Below, piece by piece: positions 1-8,764 of a DNA stretch of 64,000 nucleotides (the stretch's first letter is position 1; each line of letters begins with the position of its first letter). The translations under genes were made by a program, and so were the position numbers. Where the stretch lies: positions 124,001 to 188,000 of the forward strand of contig DUSF01000056.1 in assembly GCA_012842745.1 (NCBI GenBank), in the 5' to 3' direction. The stretch is from Bacillus sp. (in: firmicutes). GTDB taxonomy: Bacteria; Bacillota; Bacilli; Bacillales; Bacillaceae_J. The notes below the pieces were generated by a model. It was not told the DNA's origin. It saw only the letters and a list, made by a program, of their open reading frames with translations, and did not search any database.

Positions 1-1
1 A

Positions 2-781
2 GTAATCGTGGCAGTGACGGCCGATATTGATACGTCAAAGGTTAATACAAAGAGTGACATTGTAAAACCAATTGACGAGGAAAATATGAAAGGGATTGCA
101 ATAGCTGCAGAAAAAATAACGGAATCATATACAGGTAACGGCAATCCACCAGGGGGAGTTCCCGGTACAGGACAAGCAGATATACCAAATACGTATGTAG
201 AACAAAATGGACAAAATGGAAATTATGAAAATATTGAAGAAAAAATTAATTATGATGTAACGAGAATTGCCGAAACGGTCGAAGGTTCTCCTTACAAAGT
301 GAAAGATTTAGGAATTCAAGTAGCGATTGATAATACCGATTTAGATGAACAAACAATGCAAACGCTGGGGACAGAAATTCAAAATATGTTAAATGGAATT
401 ATTCAAACAACGATTGATAATAAAGAAGCTAACTTAGCTGGAAAAGTAAATGTAACTTGGCAAGCATTCAATGGTATTGAAAAGCTACCAGAACCAACAC
501 TTATGGATATGCTTCGCAACAATTTACTACTTATTATCGTTGGTGTTTTACTATTATTGGCTATCATTCTTGCAATTATCTTCTTACTTCGCCGCCGCAA
601 GAACAAACAAGAGCTCGAAGATTTGGCAGCTATACAAGAAGTAGCTTCGGCTGATATTCCTGATATTAATACAGAACAGGAAACGGAAGGCGTTGCAAGG
701 AGAAAACAGCTTGAAAAAATGGCAAAAGAAAAACCTGATGAATTTGCAAAATTATTACGATCATGGTTGGCTGAAGAGTAG
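2..781 (+). CDS. fliF: Flagellar M-ring protein FliF (C-terminal part, 5' end outside window)
   Basis: The reading frame is open from the first base, so the gene starts upstream and only about the last 260 residues are seen. FliF forms the MS-ring of the basal body in the membrane. The fragment has the acidic, Gly/Pro-rich periplasmic region (motif GGVPGTGQADIP). A strong transmembrane helix follows (about residues 172-195), then an RRRK basic stop-transfer and a cytoplasmic tail ending KLLRSWLAEE. In the family this tail is the FliG-binding segment. The next gene is fliG, 11 bases downstream, as in the Bacillus fla/che operon. The GTG near base 8 is internal, not the start. Confidence 0.95.
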   Translation, partial: VIVAVTADIDTSKVNTKSDIVKPIDEENMKGIAIAAEKITESYTGNGNPPGGVPGTGQADIPNTYVEQNGQNGNYENIEEKINYDVTRIAETVEGSPYKVKDLGIQVAIDNTDLDEQTMQTLGTEIQNMLNGIIQTTIDNKEANLAGKVNVTWQAFNGIEKLPEPTLMDMLRNNLLLIIVGVLLLLAIILAIIFLLRRRKNKQELEDLAAIQEVASADIPDINTEQETEGVARRKQLEKMAKEKPDEFAKLLRSWLAEE

Positions 782-792
782 GGGGACTCAAT

Positions 793-1806
793 ATGGCTAG
801 AAATTCTGAGGGGTTAACAGGAAGACAAAAAGCGGCTATACTCCTAATTTCTCTTGGACCAGAAGTGTCTGCACAAGTTTATAAACATTTATCAGAGGAA
901 GAAATAGAAAAGCTGACGCTAGAGATTTCAAGCGTAAAAAAAGTTGATACAAAACAAAAAGAAGAAGTTCTTGAACAATTTCATCAAATCGCTCTTGCGC
1001 AAGAATATATTTCACAAGGCGGTATTGGTTATGCGAAGACCGTATTAGAGAAAGCGTTAGGGGTGGAACAAGCGGCATCAATTATTAATCGCTTGACATC
1101 ATCTTTACAAGTGAAGCCCTTTGATTTTGCTAGAAAAGCAGAAGCTGGGCAAATCTTGAACTTTATTCAAAACGAGCATCCGCAAACTATTTCGTTAATC
1201 TTATCTTATCTTGATCCAGAAAAAGCTGGGCAAATCTTGTCTGAGTTACCACAAGAAATGCAAGCAGATATCGCCAAGCGGATTGCTATAATGGATAGTA
1301 CATCACCGGAAATCATTAATGAGGTTGAGCAAATCCTAGAGCGAAAGCTGTCTACAACGGTAACGCAAGACTACACACAAACCGGTGGGATTGAGGCTGT
1401 TGTTGAGGTGCTCAATGGTGTAGACCGAAGCACGGAACGAACCATTTTAGATGCCTTAGAGATTCAAGATCCAGAGCTTGCGGAAGAGATTAAAAAGAGA
1501 ATGTTTGTCTTTGAAGATATCGTTACACTTGATAATCGCGCGATTCAACGTGTTATTCGTGATTGTGAGAATCAAGATTTAATGCTTGCGCTTAAAGTAG
1601 CAAGTGAAGAAGTTAGAGAAATTGTCTTTAAAAACATGTCAAAGCGGATGGCAGATACTTTCAAGGAAGAGATGGAATATATGGGGCCTGTTCGTCTTCG
1701 TGACGTTGAAGAAGCACAGACGAGAATTGTGGCTACAATTAGACGATTGGAAGAAGCCGGAGAAATCGTAGTTGCCCGCGGCGGAGGGGATGATATTATT
1801 GTCTAG
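793..1806 (+). CDS. fliG: Flagellar motor switch protein FliG
   Basis: The 337-residue product matches the usual FliG length. FliG sits on the cytoplasmic face of the MS-ring and couples stator ion flow to rotor torque. Visible family features are the N-terminal SLGPEVSAQVYKHL region, the middle EHPQTISLILSYL segment, and the C-terminal torque-helix region around VTLDNRAIQRVIRD with its charged residues. A GGGGGA SD lies 8 bases before the ATG. The 3' end overlaps the likely fliH start by 8 bases, which suggests translational coupling. Confidence 0.97.
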   Translation: MARNSEGLTGRQKAAILLISLGPEVSAQVYKHLSEEEIEKLTLEISSVKKVDTKQKEEVLEQFHQIALAQEYISQGGIGYAKTVLEKALGVEQAASIINRLTSSLQVKPFDFARKAEAGQILNFIQNEHPQTISLILSYLDPEKAGQILSELPQEMQADIAKRIAIMDSTSPEIINEVEQILERKLSTTVTQDYTQTGGIEAVVEVLNGVDRSTERTILDALEIQDPELAEEIKKRMFVFEDIVTLDNRAIQRVIRDCENQDLMLALKVASEEVREIVFKNMSKRMADTFKEEMEYMGPVRLRDVEEAQTRIVATIRRLEEAGEIVVARGGGDDIIV

Positions 1807-2614
1807 AGTAATCAAATCTCCTTTTGCAAAAACAGAGGAAGGGAATACAAGGGTCATATCATTAAAGCCGTTTCCGTGTGAACGTACCTTCTTTGAGGAA
1901 AATAACGATGTTGATGAATTAACAGGAAACGAATTTGACCTTAAAGAAGCTGAGGAGCAAGCAGAAGCAATTATTAGAGAGGCTGAAAAAGAGGCCCTCA
2001 CAATTTTAAAAGAAGCAGAAAGCCGTCTCCAGGAAATAATGCATCAAATTGAAACAGAAAAAGAAAACTGGGAAACGGAAAAAGAACATTGGATTGAGGT
2101 AGCGAAACAAGAAGGTTATACCGAGGGGTTAAATCTTGGCAAACACGATGGCTTTAATGAGTATAAAATGTTAATTAATCTTGCTAAAGAGACTGTAGAT
2201 TTAAGTAAACAAGATTATCTTAAAAACATTGAACAATCTGAAACGACGATTCTTCACTTAGGTTTAAAAACAGCCGAAAAAATAATCGGTTTTACGCTCG
2301 ATTTAAATCCCGAAACTTTTTTAAATCTCGTGAAACGAGTCATTAAAGAGGTAAAAGACCATCAAGACGTGCGAATTCATATCCATCCAGTCTATTATGA
2401 TTTGCTTTTATCACAAAAAGAAGAAATAAAAAACTTTTTTACTAATCCGACAACAGAGCTTTATATTATCCCTAATGATGAGCTTGAACAAACAGATTGT
2501 ATCATCGAATCATCATTCGGAAGGATTGACGCAAGCGTTGATACACAGCTGCATGAAATGAAGTCTAAGCTACTCCAATTATTGGAGGGGGAAATGGAAG
2601 ATGAAGGCTACTAA
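1799..2614 (+). CDS. fliH: Flagellar export ATPase regulator FliH
   Basis: FliH binds and restrains the FliI export ATPase and links it to the C-ring. I take TTG 1799 as the start: the GGAGGGG SD at 1783-1789 is 9 bases away, and the product then begins MSRVIKSPF like other Bacillus FliH. An ATG at 1790 abuts the SD and is less likely. The 271-residue protein has a long Glu/Lys/Ala coiled coil (about residues 40-110), and its C-terminal half has the E/H-type stalk-like fold region (GLKTAEKIIGFTLDLNPE). It overlaps fliI by 14 bases. Confidence 0.92.
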   Translation: MSRVIKSPFAKTEEGNTRVISLKPFPCERTFFEENNDVDELTGNEFDLKEAEEQAEAIIREAEKEALTILKEAESRLQEIMHQIETEKENWETEKEHWIEVAKQEGYTEGLNLGKHDGFNEYKMLINLAKETVDLSKQDYLKNIEQSETTILHLGLKTAEKIIGFTLDLNPETFLNLVKRVIKEVKDHQDVRIHIHPVYYDLLLSQKEEIKNFFTNPTTELYIIPNDELEQTDCIIESSFGRIDASVDTQLHEMKSKLLQLLEGEMEDEGY

Positions 2615-3917
2615 TCTTAGCTCTCTTATTGATACGATTGATACATTTAAAAGATATGGTCGAGTTACTAGAGTGATTGGCCTTATGATTGAATCACGGG
2701 GGCCAGAAAGCTCTATCGGAGATCTTTGCTATATTCATGTAGGGATTAAGAAAAAGCGCATCATTCGAGCTGAAGTAGTAGGATTTCGCGACTCTTTTGT
2801 CTTGCTTATGCCCTACACAAATATTCAGGAAATTTCACCTGGTTGCCTTGTTGAGGCAACGGGAGATGCCCTGCAAATAAAAGTTGGCTCAGGGCTTATT
2901 GGCAAAGTTTTAGATCCACTTGGATTTCCGATGGATGAAAGTCCACTTCCAAAGGGCTTATCATCAGCAGCAACGGATCAAGAGCCGCCAAATCCGATGA
3001 AACGACCACCGATTTCTGAAGAAATGGAAGTTGGGGTTCGAGCGATTGATAGTACATTAACAGTAGGGAAAGGACAAAGGCTTGGAATCTTTGCTGGTAG
3101 TGGTGTTGGGAAAAGTACTTTAATGGGTATGATTGCCCGCAATACGGAAGCAGATATAAATGTTATTGGTTTAATTGGTGAGCGCGGCCGTGAGGTTAGA
3201 GAATTCATTGAAAGAGACTTAGGAGAAGAAGGGCTAAGACGATCTGTTGTTGTTTGTGCGACATCTGATCAACCGGCGCTCATGAGACTTAAAGGGGCCT
3301 ATACGGCTACAGCGATTGCGGAATATTACCGTGACCAAGGCTACAATGTCATGATGATGATGGACTCGGTCACACGTGTAGCGATGGCGCAAAGGGAAAT
3401 CGGCTTAGCGACTGGGGAGCCGCCAACGACTAAAGGGTACCCTCCTTCTGTATTTGCTATTTTACCGAAACTCCTTGAGCGTACAGGCACGAACGAAAAA
3501 GGTTCAATTACAGCCTTTTATACTGTACTTGTTGACGGGGACGATATGAATGAACCGATTGCCGATGCGGTCCGAGGGATTTTGGATGGACACTACGTTT
3601 TGGACAGAGCCCTAGCTAATAAAGGCCATTACCCAGCTATTAATGTGTTAAAAAGCGTAAGCCGTGTCATGAATAATATTGTAACGAAAGAGCATCGCAA
3701 AGCTTCTGAGAGATTAAGAGATTTGCTTGCCACCTATATTGAATCCGAAGATTTAATCAATATCGGGGCATATAAGCGCGGTTCTTCTAAGACGATTGAT
3801 GAAGCAATTCGGTTTTATCCGAAAATCATTTCATTTCTTAAACAGGAAACAGACGAAAATGTGAAGAAAAGCGATTCCATATCAACCCTCATTCAGTTAT
3901 TCGAGAATGATGTGTAA
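2601..3917 (+). CDS. fliI: Flagellum-specific type III export ATPase FliI
   Basis: The 438-residue F1-beta-like ATPase energises unfolding and export of flagellar subunits. The Walker A motif GSGVGKST is visible near residues 166-173. The family segments IGLIGERGREVREFIE and the Walker B region MMMMDSVTRVAMAQREIG follow. The C-terminal domain has the helices expected for chaperone docking. The SD GGAGGGGG at 2585-2592 lies in the end of fliH, which the gene overlaps, so the two are probably co-translated. Confidence 0.97.
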   Translation: MKATNLSSLIDTIDTFKRYGRVTRVIGLMIESRGPESSIGDLCYIHVGIKKKRIIRAEVVGFRDSFVLLMPYTNIQEISPGCLVEATGDALQIKVGSGLIGKVLDPLGFPMDESPLPKGLSSAATDQEPPNPMKRPPISEEMEVGVRAIDSTLTVGKGQRLGIFAGSGVGKSTLMGMIARNTEADINVIGLIGERGREVREFIERDLGEEGLRRSVVVCATSDQPALMRLKGAYTATAIAEYYRDQGYNVMMMMDSVTRVAMAQREIGLATGEPPTTKGYPPSVFAILPKLLERTGTNEKGSITAFYTVLVDGDDMNEPIADAVRGILDGHYVLDRALANKGHYPAINVLKSVSRVMNNIVTKEHRKASERLRDLLATYIESEDLINIGAYKRGSSKTIDEAIRFYPKIISFLKQETDENVKKSDSISTLIQLFENDV

Positions 3918-3935
3918 TTTTTGGGGGGAATATTG

Positions 3936-4379
3936 TTGTCATTTAAATATAAATTTGAGAAATTATTAACAATTAAAGAAAACGAAAAAGATATGGTAAT
4001 TGGTGAATACAATGAGGCTGTACATAAATTTGAGACAGCTGCAACAAAGCTTTATGAATTGCTGAAACAAAAGGAAGATGTCGAAGCACAGCAAAATAGC
4101 CAATTCCAATCGGGTTTGTATATTGGTCAAATTCAAAGCCAACAGCGCTTTATGTTGCTGCTTGAAAAATCAATCGGCGAATCTCAGCTTCAAGTTGCAA
4201 AAACAAGAAAAAATATGGAATTAAAACAGCAGCTTCTTCTTGAAAAAAATATTGAAGTGAGAAAGTATGAAAAAATAAGAGAAAAAGCCCGAGATGCCTA
4301 CATCCAGCTTGAAAAAGCAGAAGAGAATAAATTAATGGATGAAATCTCGATTCAACAATTCATGTATCGGGGAAATTAG
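3936..4379 (+). CDS. fliJ: Flagellar export chaperone FliJ
   Basis: FliJ is the small coiled-coil stalk protein that works with FliI and FlhA in export. TTG 3936 is chosen because a GGGGGG SD (3923-3928) lies 7 bases upstream. The product is then 147 residues starting MSFKYKFEKLLTIKENEKD, matching the usual family length and N-terminus. TTG 3933 is an alternative. Almost the whole protein is predicted coiled coil with a heptad-rich Gln/Glu/Lys composition. Position right after fliI supports the call. Confidence 0.9.
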   Translation: MSFKYKFEKLLTIKENEKDMVIGEYNEAVHKFETAATKLYELLKQKEDVEAQQNSQFQSGLYIGQIQSQQRFMLLLEKSIGESQLQVAKTRKNMELKQQLLLEKNIEVRKYEKIREKARDAYIQLEKAEENKLMDEISIQQFMYRGN

Positions 4380-4387
4380 GTGTTTAT

Positions 4388-5035
4388 ATGAGTAATAGTA
4401 AAGAGCAGCAACTACCAAATACTAGTCATGTAGAAGCAGAAGGCGAAAAGAAATATAGCAAATTGCAATGGCTTTTTGCATGTTTTATTATTCCGCTTTT
4501 ATTTGCCATCGTTGTAGCCCTCGTCGTTATGACAGTTACAGGGTTTAATGTCTTTGATTTAGCTCATAAGTACAGTGGCAAAATACCTGTGGTATCGTCA
4601 ATCATGGCAGGTGACAAAACAAAATCGAAGACAACAACTGAAAATATCCATTCATTAAAAGCGACGATTGAGGATCAAAAAGTTGAAATTGAAGATTTGA
4701 AAGCAGAAATTGAAAGTAAGCAAAACGATTTGCAAGTATCACAAGAAGAAATCGACGACCTTAATAAAAAGCTGCAAGCTTTGCAGAAGAAACAAGAGAA
4801 GGCTACGGTAAGGCTTGATGAGGTTGTAAAAGTGTACGAGACGATGTCAGCGAAAAAATCAGCTGAAATCTTTGCAAACATGAAAAATGAAGATGTCCTT
4901 GAAATTTTAATTAGAATGAATAACGCGGCCCGTGCAGCTGTATTGGAGAAAATGGACCCAGTTAAAGCAGCAGACTTAACTGTTTTATTAAAAGCGGAGG
5001 AAGAAAAGACTTCCACCGAAATTAATAATGGTTAA
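4388..5035 (+). CDS. ylxF: YlxF/MotE-like membrane protein of the flagellar operon
   Basis: The 215-residue protein has a short hydrophilic N-terminus and one transmembrane helix at about residues 28-52. A coiled coil (about 78-140) and a C-terminal alpha-helical domain of the MgtE-N type (EIFANMKNEDVLEILIRMNNAARAAVLEKM, quoted as two parts: residues near 160-175 and 176-190) follow. It occupies the ylxF position between fliJ and fliK. In other bacteria, related MotE proteins stabilise or chaperone stator components. A direct role here is inference. Confidence 0.85.
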   Translation: MSNSKEQQLPNTSHVEAEGEKKYSKLQWLFACFIIPLLFAIVVALVVMTVTGFNVFDLAHKYSGKIPVVSSIMAGDKTKSKTTTENIHSLKATIEDQKVEIEDLKAEIESKQNDLQVSQEEIDDLNKKLQALQKKQEKATVRLDEVVKVYETMSAKKSAEIFANMKNEDVLEILIRMNNAARAAVLEKMDPVKAADLTVLLKAEEEKTSTEINNG

Positions 5036-5073
5036 GAATTGTAAAGAATGGAATTTTGAAAGGAGGTGAGAAA

Positions 5074-6381
5074 ATGAATGCGACAACTTTATTTATGGGA
5101 AATCAAGCAACTTTTCAAAAGACACAAAAGGCGGATTATTCGAAACACGTAGAAACACAACGTAAAACGAGCGAGCAGCCAAGCCGATTTGCGAAAATGT
5201 TACATGAGAATGTAAGCAGTTCCCGAAGTGCTGAAGCTACCAAAAAAACAGTTAGAAATACGACTGCTTCTACGTCAAACGAAAACAGCCAAGCTGCTGA
5301 ATCGACACAGTTTACATTACGTCAATTGCAGACAGCGGTCGAACAATTGCTAGAAATGATTCCGATCGATGAAGGTTTTATTGATCCTAAGCTATTGCAA
5401 GACCCAAATGTGTTGGCATTTTTGAAGCAAATGCCGCAAGAAGTTCAGGAGCTTTTAACAAGTTTTATTCAATCAGGCCAATCCTTTGAAGAGTTATTGG
5501 CACAAACAAAGACTGACAGTCAAGCACAGCTTGGACTTTTGCTTTTGACGCTTTATCAGCTAAAGAGTAAAGGACAATTACCAGAAGAGTTCAAGCAAAC
5601 AGATGGATTAAAGACAGACCAATTTCTTTTAAGTAAGCTTGCTGAAATGGTGGACAAGAAAAGTAATGGTGACGATGAGCAACTGTCTAAACTAGATAAA
5701 AATGAGCTTAGACAAATTGTTCAACGGGTACTATATACGGATGCAAGTAATCAAAGTGACGCAAATAATAGCGGTAATCAAAAAGAGTCTTTAGGTAAAG
5801 GAATGCCATTTGTTGATGGAACAACTCCAAAAGGAATCGATGAAGGAACGTTTGATCAGCTTATTGCAAGTTCGATTAAAGAGGGTGGCTCCGTTAACCG
5901 TATTCAACAGTATGTACTAAATGTTCAGCAGCAAGAAGGTTCTGAATTGCCAGAGGATCAAATTTTAAAGCAATTGAACAATATTATGAAACAAAGCAAA
6001 TTCAGCACATTGCCTAATGGAACAAACCAATTAATGATTCGGTTGAATCCTGCCCATTTAGGTACATTGATGATTAAGCTGATTGAAACAAATGGGGAAA
6101 TGAGCGCCCGCATTATAGCTTCATCATTGGCAGCCAAACAAGTCATTGAAGGAAACATGAACTCATTAAAGCATGTTTTCACAACACAAAATATTAATGT
6201 TGAAAAATTTGAGATTCAATATCAAGGTGATCGCCAGTTTGATGATGCCAATAAGAATAATGGTCAAGATGGAAACCAGTCTAAACAGAAACAGCAAGAT
6301 GAACTAAAACAAAATAGCAACGAGGAGGATTCCTCTGAGCAAAATTCGTTTAAGGATGAATTATTAAATTTAATCGTGTAG
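5074..6381 (+). CDS. fliK: Flagellar hook-length control protein FliK
   Basis: FliK is secreted during hook assembly and switches the export gate from hook to filament substrates. The start is ATG 5074 with the SD AGGAGGTGAG (5061-5070) directly upstream. The 435-residue protein has a low-complexity Ser/Thr/Gln-rich N-terminal ruler part. The C-terminal Flg_hook domain (about residues 310-390) contains the conserved LMIRLNPAHLGTLMIKL segment. It ends in a Gln/Asn/Lys-rich tail. It is followed by flgD, as is usual. Confidence 0.92.
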   Translation: MNATTLFMGNQATFQKTQKADYSKHVETQRKTSEQPSRFAKMLHENVSSSRSAEATKKTVRNTTASTSNENSQAAESTQFTLRQLQTAVEQLLEMIPIDEGFIDPKLLQDPNVLAFLKQMPQEVQELLTSFIQSGQSFEELLAQTKTDSQAQLGLLLLTLYQLKSKGQLPEEFKQTDGLKTDQFLLSKLAEMVDKKSNGDDEQLSKLDKNELRQIVQRVLYTDASNQSDANNSGNQKESLGKGMPFVDGTTPKGIDEGTFDQLIASSIKEGGSVNRIQQYVLNVQQQEGSELPEDQILKQLNNIMKQSKFSTLPNGTNQLMIRLNPAHLGTLMIKLIETNGEMSARIIASSLAAKQVIEGNMNSLKHVFTTQNINVEKFEIQYQGDRQFDDANKNNGQDGNQSKQKQQDELKQNSNEEDSSEQNSFKDELLNLIV

Positions 6382-6398
6382 GAATGAGGTGAAAGGAA

Positions 6399-7211
6399 AT
6401 GACATATGCGATTGACGACCCAAGCCTGTATTATGATTATCACAAACAGACGCAGAGGAAGGCACCGGTAAAAGATCTTGGGAAGGACGAATTTTTAAAA
6501 ATATTAATGGTACAGCTGGCAAACCAAGATCCATTAAACCCAATGGAAGATAAAGAATTTATCGCCCAGATGGCCCAGTTTTCCACGTTGGAACAAATGA
6601 CAAGGATGACTGCAAGCTTCGAGAAATTTATGGAATTCCAAAAGACGAATGTCTTAGCATCTTATGTAGACTGGATTGGCAAAGAAGTAGACTGGGAAAT
6701 CGTTACGGCAAATTATGATGCTGACGGTAATGAATTAGACCCAACGATTGAAAAAGGTTCAGGCCAAATTAAATCAGTTAATGTCGCACCAAATGGTGTT
6801 GTTGAGCTTCATTTAGATGATGGCAGAGTCATCTACCAAGATGAAGTGAAAAGCGTTAAAAACCAAAACAACGGTGCATATGATAATCAATTGTCAATGT
6901 CAAGCCAAATGGTTGGGATGAGAATCTCTTGGATGAATAAGTATGATGAAGAAGTCGATTCAATTATTACATCCGTAATTATGAAAAATGGCAAAATATC
7001 GTATGGGCTTGATGATGGTACTGTTATAAAAGGCGAACAAATTATAAAAATCGCGAAAAATACTGCGGATAATATAGCACCCCCTGCTTTAGATGAAGAA
7101 CAGCTACCTGAAAATGAAGGGTCAGCAAATACTGAAGCTGGAAGTGGCGATGCAACCGATAATACCGCTAACGAAATTGTTGAACCAAATGAAGAGACAA
7201 CCTCGGAATAG
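6399..7211 (+). CDS. flgD: Flagellar hook assembly scaffold FlgD
   Basis: FlgD is the hook cap that guides FlgE polymerisation. The N-terminal signature is clear: LGKDEFLKILMVQLANQDP then NPMEDKEFIAQMAQFS. The protein is 270 residues, clearly longer than the compact B. subtilis form. A middle domain has repeated beta-type segments (GQIKSVNVAPNGVVELHLDD). An acidic, Asn/Glu-rich tail of about 45 residues looks disordered. The start ATG 6399 has a GAGGTGAAAGG SD. Confidence 0.92.
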   Translation: MTYAIDDPSLYYDYHKQTQRKAPVKDLGKDEFLKILMVQLANQDPLNPMEDKEFIAQMAQFSTLEQMTRMTASFEKFMEFQKTNVLASYVDWIGKEVDWEIVTANYDADGNELDPTIEKGSGQIKSVNVAPNGVVELHLDDGRVIYQDEVKSVKNQNNGAYDNQLSMSSQMVGMRISWMNKYDEEVDSIITSVIMKNGKISYGLDDGTVIKGEQIIKIAKNTADNIAPPALDEEQLPENEGSANTEAGSGDATDNTANEIVEPNEETTSE

Positions 7212-7222
7212 GTGGTGGAGAA

Positions 7223-7603
7223 ATGGATCATCGAATACATCAAGTAAACTACCATCCACTCACACAGATTAAACAGCAGCACGTAAGAAAGCCGCTTGAA
7301 CAAAATGGCCCATCATTTAAACAGTTGTTAGGGACATTTCAAGAGGAGTCAACCTTAAAGATTAGTAAGCATGCTGAAAAACGGTTAAACGAAAGAAATA
7401 TTAAAATCGATGAAGCACTTTGGCAAAAAATCGAACAAAAAGTGAATGAAGCAAAAGGTAAAGGCGTCAGTGACTCATTAGTTGTTACAGACAAAGCAGC
7501 CTTCATTGTCAGTGCGAAAAACAACACCGTCATTACAGCAATGGACAGAAACGAAGCAAGCTCACAAATTTTCACAAATATTAATGGCACCATTTTGATT
7601 TAA
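7223..7603 (+). CDS. TIGR02530-type flagellar operon protein
   Basis: A 126-residue protein of the small family found between flgD and flgE in many Firmicutes flagellar operons. The core segment LKISKHAEKRLNERNI, followed by DEALWQKIEQKVNEAKGKG and SLVVTDKAAFIVSAKN, is typical. There is no signal peptide or membrane segment. Its molecular role is not established; the operon position suggests hook assembly or its control. The SD GGTGGTGGAG lies just before ATG 7223. Confidence 0.85.
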   Translation: MDHRIHQVNYHPLTQIKQQHVRKPLEQNGPSFKQLLGTFQEESTLKISKHAEKRLNERNIKIDEALWQKIEQKVNEAKGKGVSDSLVVTDKAAFIVSAKNNTVITAMDRNEASSQIFTNINGTILI

Positions 7604-7619
7604 AAGTTTGATAGATTAA

Positions 7620-7673
7620 GAGCTGGACCGTAAGGAAGCTCAAATTATACACTGCCGACCGATTGACGCAGTG
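7620..7673 (+). promoter_or_regulatory. Two tandem small hairpins upstream of flgE
   Basis: The 97-base gap before flgE contains GAGCT/AGCTC (7620-7624 with 7637-7641) and the perfect 6-bp stem CACTGC/GCAGTG (7650-7655 with 7668-7673). The first hairpin carries two GGA triplets, one in the loop and one at the base. There is no T-run, so these are not intrinsic terminators. A role in mRNA stability or control of flgE translation is inference. Confidence 0.4.
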
Positions 7674-7700
7674 AAATTAAAACAAAAAGGAGCAAAAATT

Positions 7701-8504
7701 ATGTTACGTTCAATGTATTCAGGTATTTCTGGAATGAAAAACTTTCAAATTAAGTTAGACGTCATCGGCAACAATATTGCCAATGTTAATACGTATGGGT
7801 TTAAAAAAGGTAGAACAACCTTTAAGGATTTAGTAAGCCAGCAAGTTGCCGGGGCAACTGCGCCAACTGCAGATGGAAAAGGTGGTGTTAACCCAAGACA
7901 AGTTGGTTTAGGAAGTGCCCTAGCATCCATTGACACTATTGATACACAAGGAAGTTCAATGACAACTAGTAGACCTTTAGACTTAATGATTTCCGGTGAT
8001 GGTTATTTTATGGTGTCTGATGGTACGAACACTTATTATACACGGGCTGGTAATTTTTATTTTGATGCAGCAGGGAACATTGTAAATGCAGATGGATTAT
8101 ATTTAACAACTGATGGAAAAGCAAAAATAAATATTCCTACTACTGGGACAAATGCGGTTGATTCATTCAGTATTGGTGCGAATGGAGTGGTAACTACAAC
8201 AACTGGTAATACCGTTGCTACTGTTGGGACAATAAACTTATGGAGTTTTGAGAATCCGGGGGGGCTTGAAAAAATAGGTGATAGTTTATATATACCTTCA
8301 GCAAACTCTGGTACTGGTGCACAAGGTCAACCTGGAACTCCTGGTTATGGTGACATTGTCGCGGGTGCTCTCGAAATGTCGAACGTTGACTTATCTGAAG
8401 AGTTCACAGAAATGATTGTCGCGCAACGTGGTTTCCAAGCAAATACAAAAATTATTACAACATCAGACGAAATCTTGCAAGAATTAGTTAATTTGAAACG
8501 ATAA
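7701..8504 (+). CDS. flgE: Flagellar hook protein FlgE
   Basis: The hook monomer, 267 residues from ATG 7701 (SD AAAAAGGAG at 7684-7692). N-terminal MLRSMYSGISGMKNFQ and NNIANVNTYGFKKGR and C-terminal VDLSEEFTEMIVAQRGFQAN and TSDEILQELVNLKR are the paired helical segments that form the D0/D1 coiled coil in rod and hook proteins. The short central domain matches the compact Bacillus type. An earlier in-frame GTG at 7671 lies inside a hairpin and has no SD. Confidence 0.95.
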   Translation: MLRSMYSGISGMKNFQIKLDVIGNNIANVNTYGFKKGRTTFKDLVSQQVAGATAPTADGKGGVNPRQVGLGSALASIDTIDTQGSSMTTSRPLDLMISGDGYFMVSDGTNTYYTRAGNFYFDAAGNIVNADGLYLTTDGKAKINIPTTGTNAVDSFSIGANGVVTTTTGNTVATVGTINLWSFENPGGLEKIGDSLYIPSANSGTGAQGQPGTPGYGDIVAGALEMSNVDLSEEFTEMIVAQRGFQANTKIITTSDEILQELVNLKR

Positions 8505-8507
8505 TGT

Positions 8508-8554
8508 AGGGAGGTAGGGAGTTAGGCCTAGCCGCTTGACTCCCAACTATTTTG
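8508..8554 (+). promoter_or_regulatory. Hairpin between SD and start codon of swrD
   Basis: A strong SD, AGGGAGG (8508-8514), is 37 bases from the TTG start of swrD (8552). The interval contains an inverted repeat GGGAGT (8517-8522) / ACTCCC (8539-8544) with an inner GGC/GCC (8525-8527 / 8531-8533). Folding it would leave 9 unpaired bases between SD and TTG, an ideal spacing. Translation initiation across a folded spacer is inference; the repeat and distances are seen directly. Confidence 0.55.
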
Positions 8555-8764
8555 ATTAAACTTACAAGATTAAATGGTCAACAATTTTACATAAATGCGC
8601 TTTATATCGAAGAAGTTCAATCGTTTCCTGATACGACACTTACATTAACAAGTGGGAAAAAAATTGTCGTGCGGGAAAGAGAAGATGATGTTATTCTTTT
8701 AGTGAAGGAATTTTATCGTGATATTACAATACTAGGACATATACAAAAAGGGGAGGAGGAGTAA
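8552..8764 (+). CDS. swrD: Flagellar motor power factor SwrD (FlbD family)
   Basis: A 70-residue FlbD-family protein located between flgE and fliL, as in B. subtilis, where SwrD raises flagellar motor power for swarming. The family start MIKLTRLNG fixes the start at TTG 8552; the rest (ALYIEEVQSFPDTTLTLTSG, then KKIVVRE) is typical. No SD lies at normal linear distance; the only good SD is 37 bases upstream, across a hairpin. The gene ends one base before the fliL ATG. Confidence 0.9.
   Translation: MIKLTRLNGQQFYINALYIEEVQSFPDTTLTLTSGKKIVVREREDDVILLVKEFYRDITILGHIQKGEEE

Noticed and set aside
7651-7670. SigD -10 (GCCGACCG) upstream of flgE
   Set aside because: No matching TAAA at 15 bases, and the bases form part of a hairpin.
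7671-7700. GTG 7671 as the flgE start
   Set aside because: It lies in the 3' arm of a hairpin and has no SD; ATG 7701 has a strong SD and matches the family N-terminus.
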